Below, one piece after another: positions 7,218 to 12,602 of a stretch of 12,602 nucleotides of DNA; the first letter of the stretch is position 1; each line of letters opens with the position of its first letter. The position numbers and the translations under genes were made by a program. Below the pieces are notes generated by a model. That model searched no databases and had not been told where the DNA came from. It saw nothing but the letters and a program-made list of their open reading frames with translations. Source of the DNA: Pseudomonadota bacterium. Its GTDB lineage: Bacteria; Pseudomonadota; Gammaproteobacteria; Steroidobacterales; Steroidobacteraceae. The stretch spans positions 1 to 12,602 of the forward strand of contig QGVD01000089.1 in assembly GCA_003242685.1 (NCBI GenBank). Direction: 5' to 3'.

Positions 7218-7892
7218 ATGTTAGGCATAGATCTCGAGCGGGCCGATCATGGAGACCACGGCGATCTGCGTATCGTCGCGGGTCCGACGGTGCGCAATCT
7301 CTCACAGCTCGTTCTGCGCACCGACGTCTCCGGCATGCCTCTCGAGTGGATCGATTACAGAGAGGCCGCGCGGCTCTATCACCAGGAGCAGGTCGCCTAC
7401 TCCTGCGGTTCGCTGCTCTACAAGCTCTACGGCGGACTGAATGCCCGCACGGGCCGCCGCACGGTCCTCGAAGTCAACTCGATCATCGCCACCTACGGCC
7501 ACACCGGCAATCCGGGCACCACGCGGCACGACTACGTACCGCCGCTCAACAACCAGACGCTGTTCCGGCGCGACGCGTACCTGTGCATGTACTGCGGCAT
7601 GCGCTTTCCGGCGCGGGAGCTGTCGCGGGAGCACATCCGCCCGTTCAGCCAGGGCGGTCAGGATACCTGGACGAACGTCGTCGCGGCCTGCCGCCGCTGC
7701 AACAACCAGAAGGCCTCGCGTACACCGGAAGAGGCCAAGATGCAGCTTATCGCCGTGCCCTTCACGCCCACGTACGCCGAGTACATCTTCCTGAAGGGCC
7801 GGCGCGTGCTCGCGGATCAGATGGAATACCTGGTCGCGCACTTCCCGCGCTCGAGCCCGCTGCACGAGCGCATCCAGCGCTGGCTGTCGTAG
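7218..7892 (+). CDS. HNH endonuclease family protein
   Basis: This encodes 224 residues from the ATG at 7218. A GTG at 7290 would give a shorter 200-residue protein, close to common homologue length, and neither start has a clear ribosome site. Around residues 30-60 it reads VLRTDVSGMPLEWIDYREAA and VAYSCGS, then EVNSIIATYGHTG. The HNH zinc-finger module follows: C123-M-Y-C126, H139 in SREHIRPFSQGG, N153 in TWTNVVAACRRC, then C158-R-R-C161 and N162. This is a complete ββα-metal nuclease core with a four-cysteine zinc site. Such stand-alone HNH proteins are widespread in proteobacterial chromosomes. Their physiological role is largely unknown and need not be restriction or mobility. No methyltransferase, transposase or phage gene is adjacent. 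The upstream open frame back to 5604 is a shadow of pntAA. Confidence 0.93.
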   Translation: MLGIDLERADHGDHGDLRIVAGPTVRNLSQLVLRTDVSGMPLEWIDYREAARLYHQEQVAYSCGSLLYKLYGGLNARTGRRTVLEVNSIIATYGHTGNPGTTRHDYVPPLNNQTLFRRDAYLCMYCGMRFPARELSREHIRPFSQGGQDTWTNVVAACRRCNNQKASRTPEEAKMQLIAVPFTPTYAEYIFLKGRRVLADQMEYLVAHFPRSSPLHERIQRWLS

Positions 7893-7921
7893 CAGTTCCC
7901 GAACGAGCCTTCCAGGCGTCC

Positions 7922-7946
7922 CGCCGCACGGCAGGTGGTGCCGGCG
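7922..7946 (+). terminator. Weak hairpin after the HNH gene
   Basis: CGCCGCAC (7922-7929) pairs with GTGCCGGCG (7938-7946) with one bulged C and an 8-nt loop, 29 nt after the HNH stop. No U-tract follows, so it is only a possible transcript end. Confidence 0.25.
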
Positions 7947-7988
7947 TGTGCAGCGGATGAAAAGGGTGCCGAGGCGGGGCGAGGGCTG

Positions 7989-7994
7989 TACACT
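7989..7994 (+). promoter_or_regulatory. Candidate -10 box of the 5' nuclease gene (near-leaderless)
   Basis: TACACT, preceded by TG, ends 9 nt before the GTG at 8004. No good -35 hexamer is visible and no Shine-Dalgarno site lies near the GTG. Confidence 0.35.
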
Positions 7995-8003
7995 GCCGCG
8001 CCC

Positions 8004-8894
8004 GTGATCTATCTCGTCGACGCGTCCGTCTTCGTCTTCCGCGCCTACTACTCCATGCTGCCCGACATGACGGACCGGGACGGCAATCCGGCGCACGCGG
8101 TGTTCGGCTTCGCCCGCTTTCTCGGCGATCTCATCGAGCGCGTGCGGCCGCGCTACATCGCCGTCGCGTTCGATCACAGCCTGCAGAGCTGCTTCCGCAG
8201 CCGCATCTTTCCCGCGTACAAGGCGAATCGCGAGCCGGCGCCGGCGGATCTCTCGCTGCAGTTCAGACGGTGCTTCGAGCTCTGCGAGCTGCTCGGCGTG
8301 CCCGCCTTCGGCAGCCCCGAGTACGAAGCGGACGACATCATCGGCTCGATCGCCTGCTTGATGCGCCGTGAAGGCGTGCGCTCGACTCTGGTCACGCGGG
8401 ACAAGGATCTCGCGCAGCTCGTGCGCGAAGGCGACGTGTTCTGGGACTGGTCCGCACGCGAGCAGTTCAGGTATCAGGACATCGCCGTGCGCTTCGGCGT
8501 GCCGCCCGAGCGCTTCGCGGACTATCTCGCCCTGACGGGCGATGCAGTGGACAACATTCCGGGCGTGCCGGGCATCGGACCGAAGACCGCTGCGGCGCTC
8601 ATGCGGGAGTTCGCCTCGCTCGAGGAGCTGTACGACGGGCTGGACCGGATTCCGAGGCTCGGGCTGCGCGGCGGGGCATCGTTGCCGGCGAAGCTTCGCG
8701 AGCACCGCGAGCTCGCGTTCCTCTCGCGCCAGCTCACCTCCATCTTCTGCGACGTGCCGCTCGGGCTCGACGGCACGGCGCTGCGGCGGCGGCGACCCGA
8801 TGTCGGCGCGCTCGCGGAGTTCTTCGATCATCATCGCTTCGGTCCGCTCCTGCGGCGGCAGACCGAACGCCTCGCACAGTTGCCGCTGGAGTGA
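8004..8894 (+). CDS. 5'-3' exonuclease / flap nuclease (PolA N-domain type, H3TH)
   Basis: This encodes 296 residues. The GTG at 8004 is chosen because MIYLVDASVFVFRAYYSMLP is the exact expected N-terminus; the open frame from 7935 adds 23 unrelated residues. It has the PIN-like 5' nuclease domain. Metal-binding acidic residues are D6, those in EYEADD (106-111) and in TRDKDL (131-136). A basic helical-arch segment lies around IFPAYKANRE (68-77). The helix-3-turn-helix DNA clamp follows with LTGDAVDNIPGVPGIGPKTA (177-196), where D180 and D183 complete the second metal site. There is no polymerase or 3'-5' exonuclease domain, so it is a stand-alone flap nuclease like ExoIX/Xni. Unlike E. coli Xni as I recall it, the GDxxDN acidic pair is kept. 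It probably acts in Okazaki-fragment or repair flap removal beside PolA. Confidence 0.94.
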   Translation: MIYLVDASVFVFRAYYSMLPDMTDRDGNPAHAVFGFARFLGDLIERVRPRYIAVAFDHSLQSCFRSRIFPAYKANREPAPADLSLQFRRCFELCELLGVPAFGSPEYEADDIIGSIACLMRREGVRSTLVTRDKDLAQLVREGDVFWDWSAREQFRYQDIAVRFGVPPERFADYLALTGDAVDNIPGVPGIGPKTAAALMREFASLEELYDGLDRIPRLGLRGGASLPAKLREHRELAFLSRQLTSIFCDVPLGLDGTALRRRRPDVGALAEFFDHHRFGPLLRRQTERLAQLPLE

Positions 8895-8895
8895 G

Positions 8896-8909
8896 CGGCC
8901 CGCGGGCCG
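8896..8909. repeat. 14-bp perfect palindrome before the fructosamine kinase gene
   Basis: CGGCCCGCGGGCCG is its own reverse complement and fills most of the 22-nt gap between the nuclease stop and the kinase ATG, where a ribosome site would be. It could be an operator, a small RNA hairpin or chance in GC-rich DNA. Confidence 0.4.
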
Positions 8910-8916
8910 AGTCGCC

Positions 8917-9813
8917 ATGCCGGTTCGCAACGAATTCAGGAACGTCGCCGATGCGCTCTCCGCCGCGATCGGTGCCTCGTGCGACGAGCGCCCTGCGAGC
9001 GCCGTGGGCGGCGGCAGCATCAGCGCCTGCTATCGGTGGGAGTCGGCTGACGGGCCGCTCTTCGTGAAGATCGGCACCCGCAATGAATCGTCGATGCTCG
9101 AGGCCGAAGCCGAAGGCCTGCGCGCGCTCGGCGCGGCAGGTGCGATCCGCGTGCCTCGCGTGCTCGCGGTCGGCAGCACGGACTCGGCTTCCTTTCTCGC
9201 GCTCGAGTGGATCGATTCGGGACCCGCAACCGCGGCGACGGAGTCGCACCTCGGCGAGCAGCTCGCGACCCTGCATCGCGTGACGGCCGACGCGTTCGGC
9301 TGGCATCGCGACAACACGATCGGACGCACGCCGCAGGCGAACGGCTGGATGAGCGACTGGACGGAGTTCTACGCGGCACGCCGCCTGCGTCCGCAGCTCG
9401 AGCTCGCGATCCGCAACGGGTATGGGAGTCTGCTCGAAGCGCCGTGCGAGCGTCTCATCGAGCGGCTTCCCGCGCTGCTCGGGGAGCATCGCCCCGTGCC
9501 TTCACTGCTGCACGGCGATCTGTGGGGAGGGAACTGGTTCGCGGATCGCAGCGGGATGCCCGTGGTGTTCGATCCGGCGACGTACTACGGCGATCGCGAG
9601 ACCGACATCGCGATGACGCAGCTCTTCGGCGGGTTCGGTCGCGAGTTCTACGCCGCGTATCGCGCGAGCTGGCCGCTGCCGCCGGGCCACGAGGTCCGGC
9701 GCGCGCTGTACGACCTCTATCATCTGCTCAATCACGCGAACCTGTTCGGCGGCGGATACGCGCGGCGCGCCGCCGATACGATCAGGCGGCTGCTCGCCGA
9801 AACGGGCGCGTGA
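8917..9813 (+). CDS. Fructosamine kinase family protein (YniA/FN3K-like)
   Basis: This encodes 298 residues, close to the family's usual 285-300. The ATG at 8917 is 22 nt after the nuclease stop; no clear ribosome site is seen. The fold is aminoglycoside-phosphotransferase-like. A glycine-rich loop VGGGSISACYRW (30-41) comes first, then FVKI with K51, the usual ATP-binding lysine. SSMLEAEAEGLRAL (58-71) carries the pairing Glu, and LEWID lies at the hinge (96-100). The catalytic loop is LLHGDLWGGNWF (197-208), with D201 and N206, and VFDPATYYGDRETDIAMTQL (217-236) carries the metal-binding D219. HGDLWxGN plus FDPAxYYGDRExDxAM is diagnostic of fructosamine/ribulosamine-3-kinases, which phosphorylate sugar adducts on protein amines so that they fall off (deglycation). 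It is probably co-transcribed with the nuclease gene. Confidence 0.95.
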   Translation: MPVRNEFRNVADALSAAIGASCDERPASAVGGGSISACYRWESADGPLFVKIGTRNESSMLEAEAEGLRALGAAGAIRVPRVLAVGSTDSASFLALEWIDSGPATAATESHLGEQLATLHRVTADAFGWHRDNTIGRTPQANGWMSDWTEFYAARRLRPQLELAIRNGYGSLLEAPCERLIERLPALLGEHRPVPSLLHGDLWGGNWFADRSGMPVVFDPATYYGDRETDIAMTQLFGGFGREFYAAYRASWPLPPGHEVRRALYDLYHLLNHANLFGGGYARRAADTIRRLLAETGA

Positions 9814-9815
9814 CA

Positions 9816-9841
9816 CGCCCCGGAGCGACTGCCCCGGGGCG
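9816..9841. terminator. GC-rich hairpin between convergent genes
   Basis: CGCCCCGG (9816-9823) and CCGGGGCG (9834-9841) form a perfect 8-bp stem with a 10-nt loop, directly after the kinase stop and 16 nt beyond the anti-sigma stop. It lacks a T-run on either side, so it may act with Rho or as an RNA end-stabiliser. Its symmetric place suits a bidirectional terminator. Confidence 0.55.
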
Positions 9842-9857
9842 ATTCATCCGGAGCGCA

Positions 9858-10484
9858 TCAGGTCGAAGGCTGCCCCGTGACGCAGGCGAGCGGCTCGGCG
9901 CTGCCGTCTGCGCCGCGCGCGTCGATGTGCACGCGGTTGCCGGAGAGCGCCTGCGGGTCGAAGCTCAGGATCCAGCTTCCGTCCGCCTGCAGACGGGCCG
10001 CGTAGCGACCGGATGCGAGCTCGACGCCCTGCACGTCGGTCGCGACCGCGCGGCTGCCAGCGGGCACTCCAGGCACGCGCAGGACGACGCGCCGCGTGTC
10101 GGCCGTGTAGTGCACCGACACGCACTCCTCAGCGCTGCGCGCGCGTGCCGGCAGGCTGAAGAACGCGGTCTGCTCGTCGACGAGCCGCGTCTCCTGCAGC
10201 GAGCGGACGTGCCATCCCGCTGCCGACCCGATGAGCGTGGCGGCGCTGACGGACGCCGCGATGCGCCAGCCGAAGGACGGACCGCTGCGCGCGATTTCCG
10301 TCGCCTTCGCGCGCGTGGTACCCGGCGGAATGTGGCGCTTGATCGCGCGCCAGGTCTCGACGTCTTCCACGCACTCGGGGCACTCCAGCAGGTGGAGCTC
10401 GAAAGCTTCCTGCGTCCGAGGGTCGAGCCCGTCGGCGACGTACAGCGCCGCCGTCTGGTTCATCTTGAAGCGTGCATGATTCAT
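9858..10484 (-). CDS. Zinc-finger (ZAS/zf-HC2) transmembrane anti-sigma factor
   Basis: This encodes 208 residues. The ATG at 10484 has AGGGA 6 nt upstream. The N-terminal domain (about 1-65) reads ALYVADGLDPRTQEAFELHL and contains H31-L-L-E-C35-P-E-C38, the H-x3-C-x2-C zinc motif of anti-sigma factors that clamp ECF sigma factors. One membrane segment follows (about 72-91, RIAASVSAATLIGSAAG), then an outer domain of about 115 residues. That domain is rich in beta-strand patterns (RRVVLRVPGVPAGS, GRYAARLQADGSWILSFDP) and has two cysteines, C121 and C201, that could form a periplasmic disulfide. It lies 9 nt behind the sigma gene in the usual sigma-anti-sigma order. It probably holds that sigma factor at the membrane until a signal arrives; the signal cannot be named. 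No Pfam-type name for the outer domain is recognised. Confidence 0.88.
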   Translation of the reverse strand: MNHARFKMNQTAALYVADGLDPRTQEAFELHLLECPECVEDVETWRAIKRHIPPGTTRAKATEIARSGPSFGWRIAASVSAATLIGSAAGWHVRSLQETRLVDEQTAFFSLPARARSAEECVSVHYTADTRRVVLRVPGVPAGSRAVATDVQGVELASGRYAARLQADGSWILSFDPQALSGNRVHIDARGADGSAEPLACVTGQPST

Positions 10485-10490
10485 GGGTCG

Positions 10491-10495
10491 TCCCT
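10491..10495 (-). promoter_or_regulatory. Ribosome binding site of the anti-sigma gene, overlapping the sigma stop
   Basis: AGGGA on the - strand lies 6 nt before the ATG at 10484 and shares bases with the sigma TAG (10494-10496). This favours translational coupling and matched dosage of the two proteins. Confidence 0.65.
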
Positions 10496-11240
10496 AGCGA
10501 TGCGGTGTGTGGGCCCATCCGGATTCGACCAGGGGCGGCGGCGCCGCGAGCTCGACGGACGTCGCGACCGCCAGCATCACGGCGAGCAGCACCGACGCAG
10601 CCGCGCACCGTAGCGTGCCGTAGATCCCGTGCCTGCGGAGGATCACGCCGAAACGCTGCCGTGCCCGCCACAGGACCTGATTGAATTGCAGGTCCGTGAG
10701 GTTGAGCGACTCGCAGATGGCGCTCTTCGGCTCTTCCTGCAGATAGAAGCGCTGCAGGACTTCCCGATCCCGCGGGACCGTGAGCTCGTTCATGAGCTCG
10801 CGGATGCACTTCGCGAGCGACTCGTGGTCGACCCGCTCCTCGAGCGAAAGAGATTCCTCGCGGAGATTCGCGAGAACCTCCTCGTCGGATTCCATGTGGC
10901 GGGCGAGCTCACCGCGCCAGTACGAGGTCGCGAGCTTGCAGGCGGTTCGGTACAGGTAACCTCCCAGATTGCTCGGATCGGCCAGCCCCTTGTCGGACCG
11001 GATCTTCTTGATCGCCTGCAGGAACGTGCGCTGCAGGAGATCCTGCGCCGCATCACGATCGATGCGTCGCTGCAGGAATACCTGCAGCAAGGGGCGCCGA
11101 TATCTCAGGTAGAGCTCATCGCGCAGTGCGGTACCGTCCGCGAGCGCGGCAACCAGGGAGGCATCCTCGTTGCGCCGGGTGGCAGCCTCGTCCTCGGCCG
11201 GGGAAGGAGTCTCACTCGAGAGCGATTCGACGGGATTCAT
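10494..11240 (-). CDS. ECF-type RNA polymerase sigma factor with C-terminal membrane helix
   Basis: This encodes 248 residues, longer than the usual 160-200 of ECF factors. Region 2 spans about 40-110 (LYLRYRRPLLQVFLQRRIDR, AAQDLLQRTFLQAIKKI, GGYLYRTACKLATSYWRGE). After an acidic linker, region 4 spans about 145-200 (DREVLQRFYLQEEPKSAICE, NLTDLQFNQVLWRARQRFGV). Beyond region 4 comes an unusual extension: basic RRHG, a hydrophobic stretch at about 208-228 (LRCAAASVLLAVMLAVATSV) and a 20-residue Pro-containing tail. The positive residues before the helix suggest the tail is outside, which would make this a membrane-anchored sigma factor; that is inference. The gene starts 11 nt after the S8 peptidase stop without a ribosome site and is followed after 9 nt by its probable anti-sigma factor. 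Its target promoters are unknown. Confidence 0.9.
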   Translation of the reverse strand: MNPVESLSSETPSPAEDEAATRRNEDASLVAALADGTALRDELYLRYRRPLLQVFLQRRIDRDAAQDLLQRTFLQAIKKIRSDKGLADPSNLGGYLYRTACKLATSYWRGELARHMESDEEVLANLREESLSLEERVDHESLAKCIRELMNELTVPRDREVLQRFYLQEEPKSAICESLNLTDLQFNQVLWRARQRFGVILRRHGIYGTLRCAAASVLLAVMLAVATSVELAAPPPLVESGWAHTPHR

Positions 11241-11251
11241 TTAACGCATGC

Positions 11252-12448
11252 TCACTGGTTCTCGAGCGCACAGACCAGCGCGCTGCGACGCGCGTCGGCG
11301 AGTGTGCAGGCGTCTGCCAGGGGAACGCCATCCAGATAGGGCTCCCGCCCTCCCGGCTTCGAACGGCGAGGCGAGCCGTGCAGCCGCTTCTCTATCACTT
11401 CCGCCAGGAACTCGTCGACCGTCAATCTAGCATAGGGCGTGCGCGACCAGATGGCGGCGAGCAGGCCGGAGAGGATCGCTGTCGAGTTCGAGCTGCCATT
11501 GCGCACGCCGTACCGATCGGGAGCGGCTGTGGCGCCAAGCACACAGGCGCTCGGTGCACCGAGGTTGAATCCTACCGGTGCGGGGCTGGTGCCTGGCGAG
11601 ATGGAATCGTCATTTCCGATGGGCACCGCGCGGACGATGCGCCGGAAAGGATAGGCCGCGGGGTATCCGGCCTCGGGCTCACCCCGGTTCGGGACGCTCG
11701 CCACGACGATCGCCGCGCGCGGCGAATCCACGCGGTCGGCGATGTCCTCGAATGCGGCGTCGAGCTGCGGCGTCGTGGCGTTCCAGTGGGCGCTGAAGCT
11801 GAGGATGCGCGCACCCATGCGCGTGGCGTACTCGAGCGCCTTCGTCAGACGCTCCGGATCCGCGCGGCTGTCTTCGACGCTGCGGCCGCAGCCGACGACA
11901 CGCAGAACCATCACGCGCGCGCCTTCGGCACCGACGCCCACCATGCCGCCGTTGTTGCGCTCGGCGGCGATCAGACTCGCCATGAAGGTGCCGTGACTCG
12001 GACGTCCCCGGCACTCGCCGCTCGGAGCGACGTCCGGATCGTCGTCGACGAAATCCCAGCCGTGGACGTCGTCGATGTACCCGTTGCCGTCGTCGTCGAC
12101 GCCCGGCACCCCCGTGGCTTCCGCCTCATTCGTCCACAGGCGGTTGCGCAGCTCCACGTGCCCGATGTCGGCGCCGTCGTCGAAGAGGGCGACCGTAACC
12201 GGGGCCGCGGCCTGCGCGTGCCACGTGAGGGGTGCGGCCACGTAGTCGATCCACCACTGATTGCCGGCCCGGTACGCGCAGTCCGCGGTGTGCGGATCCT
12301 CGACCGAAGAGGCGGGAATGAGCGTGGAACACGCGAGCGGGCCGCAGGGCAGACCCGCGGCGGGCGCAGTCGCCGATGGTGACTGGCCGGCGACGCAGGA
12401 TGCGCAGGAAAACCAGATGAGAAGCTGCAGCCCCGCGCGTCTGATCAT
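11252..12448 (-). CDS. Exported subtilisin-like serine peptidase (S8)
   Basis: This encodes 398 residues from the ATG at 12448. The frame is open up to 12553, but only this start opens into a signal sequence (MIRRAGLQLLIWFSCASCVA). The cleavage is either a weak lipobox at C18 or a signal peptidase I site near A20. The subtilase domain spans about 83-335. It has Asp90 in VALFDDGADIGHVEL, the DDDGNGYIDDVHGWDFVDDD segment (118-137), and His152 in RPSHGTFMASLIAA. Oxyanion Asn254 lies in VVASVPNRG, followed by YPAAYP. The Ser region is NGSSNSTAILSG (317-328), in which S320 aligns with the catalytic serine of GTSMAAP. The conserved Pro is replaced by Ala324, and the Asp motif is DDG rather than DTG or DSG. 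Six further cysteines after the signal peptide and before the His motif, or late in the protein, suggest disulfides. It heads the sigma/anti-sigma unit, so it may be their sensor, effector or target. Confidence 0.92.
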   Translation of the reverse strand: MIRRAGLQLLIWFSCASCVAGQSPSATAPAAGLPCGPLACSTLIPASSVEDPHTADCAYRAGNQWWIDYVAAPLTWHAQAAAPVTVALFDDGADIGHVELRNRLWTNEAEATGVPGVDDDGNGYIDDVHGWDFVDDDPDVAPSGECRGRPSHGTFMASLIAAERNNGGMVGVGAEGARVMVLRVVGCGRSVEDSRADPERLTKALEYATRMGARILSFSAHWNATTPQLDAAFEDIADRVDSPRAAIVVASVPNRGEPEAGYPAAYPFRRIVRAVPIGNDDSISPGTSPAPVGFNLGAPSACVLGATAAPDRYGVRNGSSNSTAILSGLLAAIWSRTPYARLTVDEFLAEVIEKRLHGSPRRSKPGGREPYLDGVPLADACTLADARRSALVCALENQ

Positions 12449-12454
12449 CCGCGC

Positions 12455-12460
12455 ATTGTA
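12455..12460 (-). promoter_or_regulatory. Candidate -10 box of the S8-sigma-anti-sigma operon (leaderless)
   Basis: TACAAT on the - strand ends 6 nt before the ATG at 12448, which would put +1 on the A of the start codon. No Shine-Dalgarno site exists there. The -35 region is GC-rich and not sigma-70-like, so another sigma factor, perhaps the operon's own, could be involved. Confidence 0.45.
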
Positions 12461-12602
12461 CGAAGAGGCGGGCCCCGGGTCGGGCCCCCCTCGCCCCCAA
12501 CCGCTACGCATCGCCCCCTGACGCGCCCTCGGGAAAGTCCTCGGCTCTCGCATGGGGTGCGGCCCCCCGCATGCGCCTTGTTGTTTTGTTACGCGTCGCG
12601 CG

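Noticed and set aside
7218..7892. HNH gene as part of a restriction system or intron/mobile element
   Set aside because: No methyltransferase, integrase, repeats or composition break flank it; it sits in an ordinary chromosomal context.
7302..9020. 572-codon - strand open frame opposite HNH and the 5' nuclease
   Set aside because: Shadow of two clear + strand genes; low-complexity Arg/Glu/His composition and no motifs.
11126..12382. 418-codon + strand open frame opposite the S8 peptidase
   Set aside because: The - strand has signal peptide and subtilase motifs; the + strand translation is Arg/Ala/Val-rich noise.
12449..12553. Longer start of the S8 peptidase at 12553
   Set aside because: The 35 extra residues are Gly/Pro/Arg-rich and would bury the signal peptide inside the protein.
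12556..12590. Hairpin followed by a T-rich run (TTGTTGTTTTGTT) on the + strand
   Set aside because: The stem is short (TGCGG/CCGCA) and separated from the T-run by 6 nt, and no + strand gene precedes it. It may belong to the region beyond the window edge.

Overview
The window is very GC-rich, densely coded bacterial chromosomal DNA. A split proton-translocating transhydrogenase (pntAA-pntAB-pntB), a DUF3619/DUF3106 pair, an OPT/YSL transporter, a LOG protein and a fructosamine kinase together suggest a high-GC gammaproteobacterium, perhaps of the Steroidobacterales/Nevskiales type. That placement is an inference from gene content and composition. No rRNA, tRNA, CRISPR array, insertion sequence or phage gene was found.

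Layout from left to right. (1) 1-874, + strand: the 3' part of a DUF3619-like single-pass membrane protein, then a secreted DUF3106 protein built of six 18-residue repeats. This pair commonly follows an ECF sigma gene, which would lie off the left edge. (2) 916-3981, - strand: a tightly overlapping LOG - OPT transporter - GNAT acetyltransferase operon. (3) About 4005-4201: no intact gene, but codon-position composition suggests a frameshifted + strand coding remnant. (4) 4219-7091, - strand: pntAA-pntAB-pntB, the membrane transhydrogenase that uses the proton gradient to make NADPH from NADH. (5) 7092-7217: an A+T-richer divergent promoter region. (6) 7218-9813, + strand: an HNH endonuclease, a stand-alone 5'-3' exonuclease of the PolA N-domain type, and a fructosamine kinase family protein. 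(7) 9816-9841: a GC-rich hairpin between convergent genes. (8) 9858-12448, - strand: a three-gene unit made of an exported subtilisin-like peptidase (S8), an ECF sigma factor and a zinc-finger (ZAS) anti-sigma factor.

The last unit is the most interesting. The sigma factor carries a C-terminal hydrophobic helix and short tail after its promoter-binding domain, so it may itself be membrane-anchored. Its anti-sigma partner also has one membrane segment and a beta-rich outer domain with two cysteines. The first gene encodes an exported protease with a divergent catalytic-serine motif. Together they look like an envelope-sensing, protease-linked transcriptional switch.

A second theme is the lack of 5' leaders. 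Four genes that begin transcription units (LOG, HNH, 5' nuclease, S8 peptidase) have a -10-like hexamer only 6-9 nt before the start codon and no convincing Shine-Dalgarno site. Several operon-internal genes, and pntAA, have clear ones. This suggests leaderless transcription of the lead genes.
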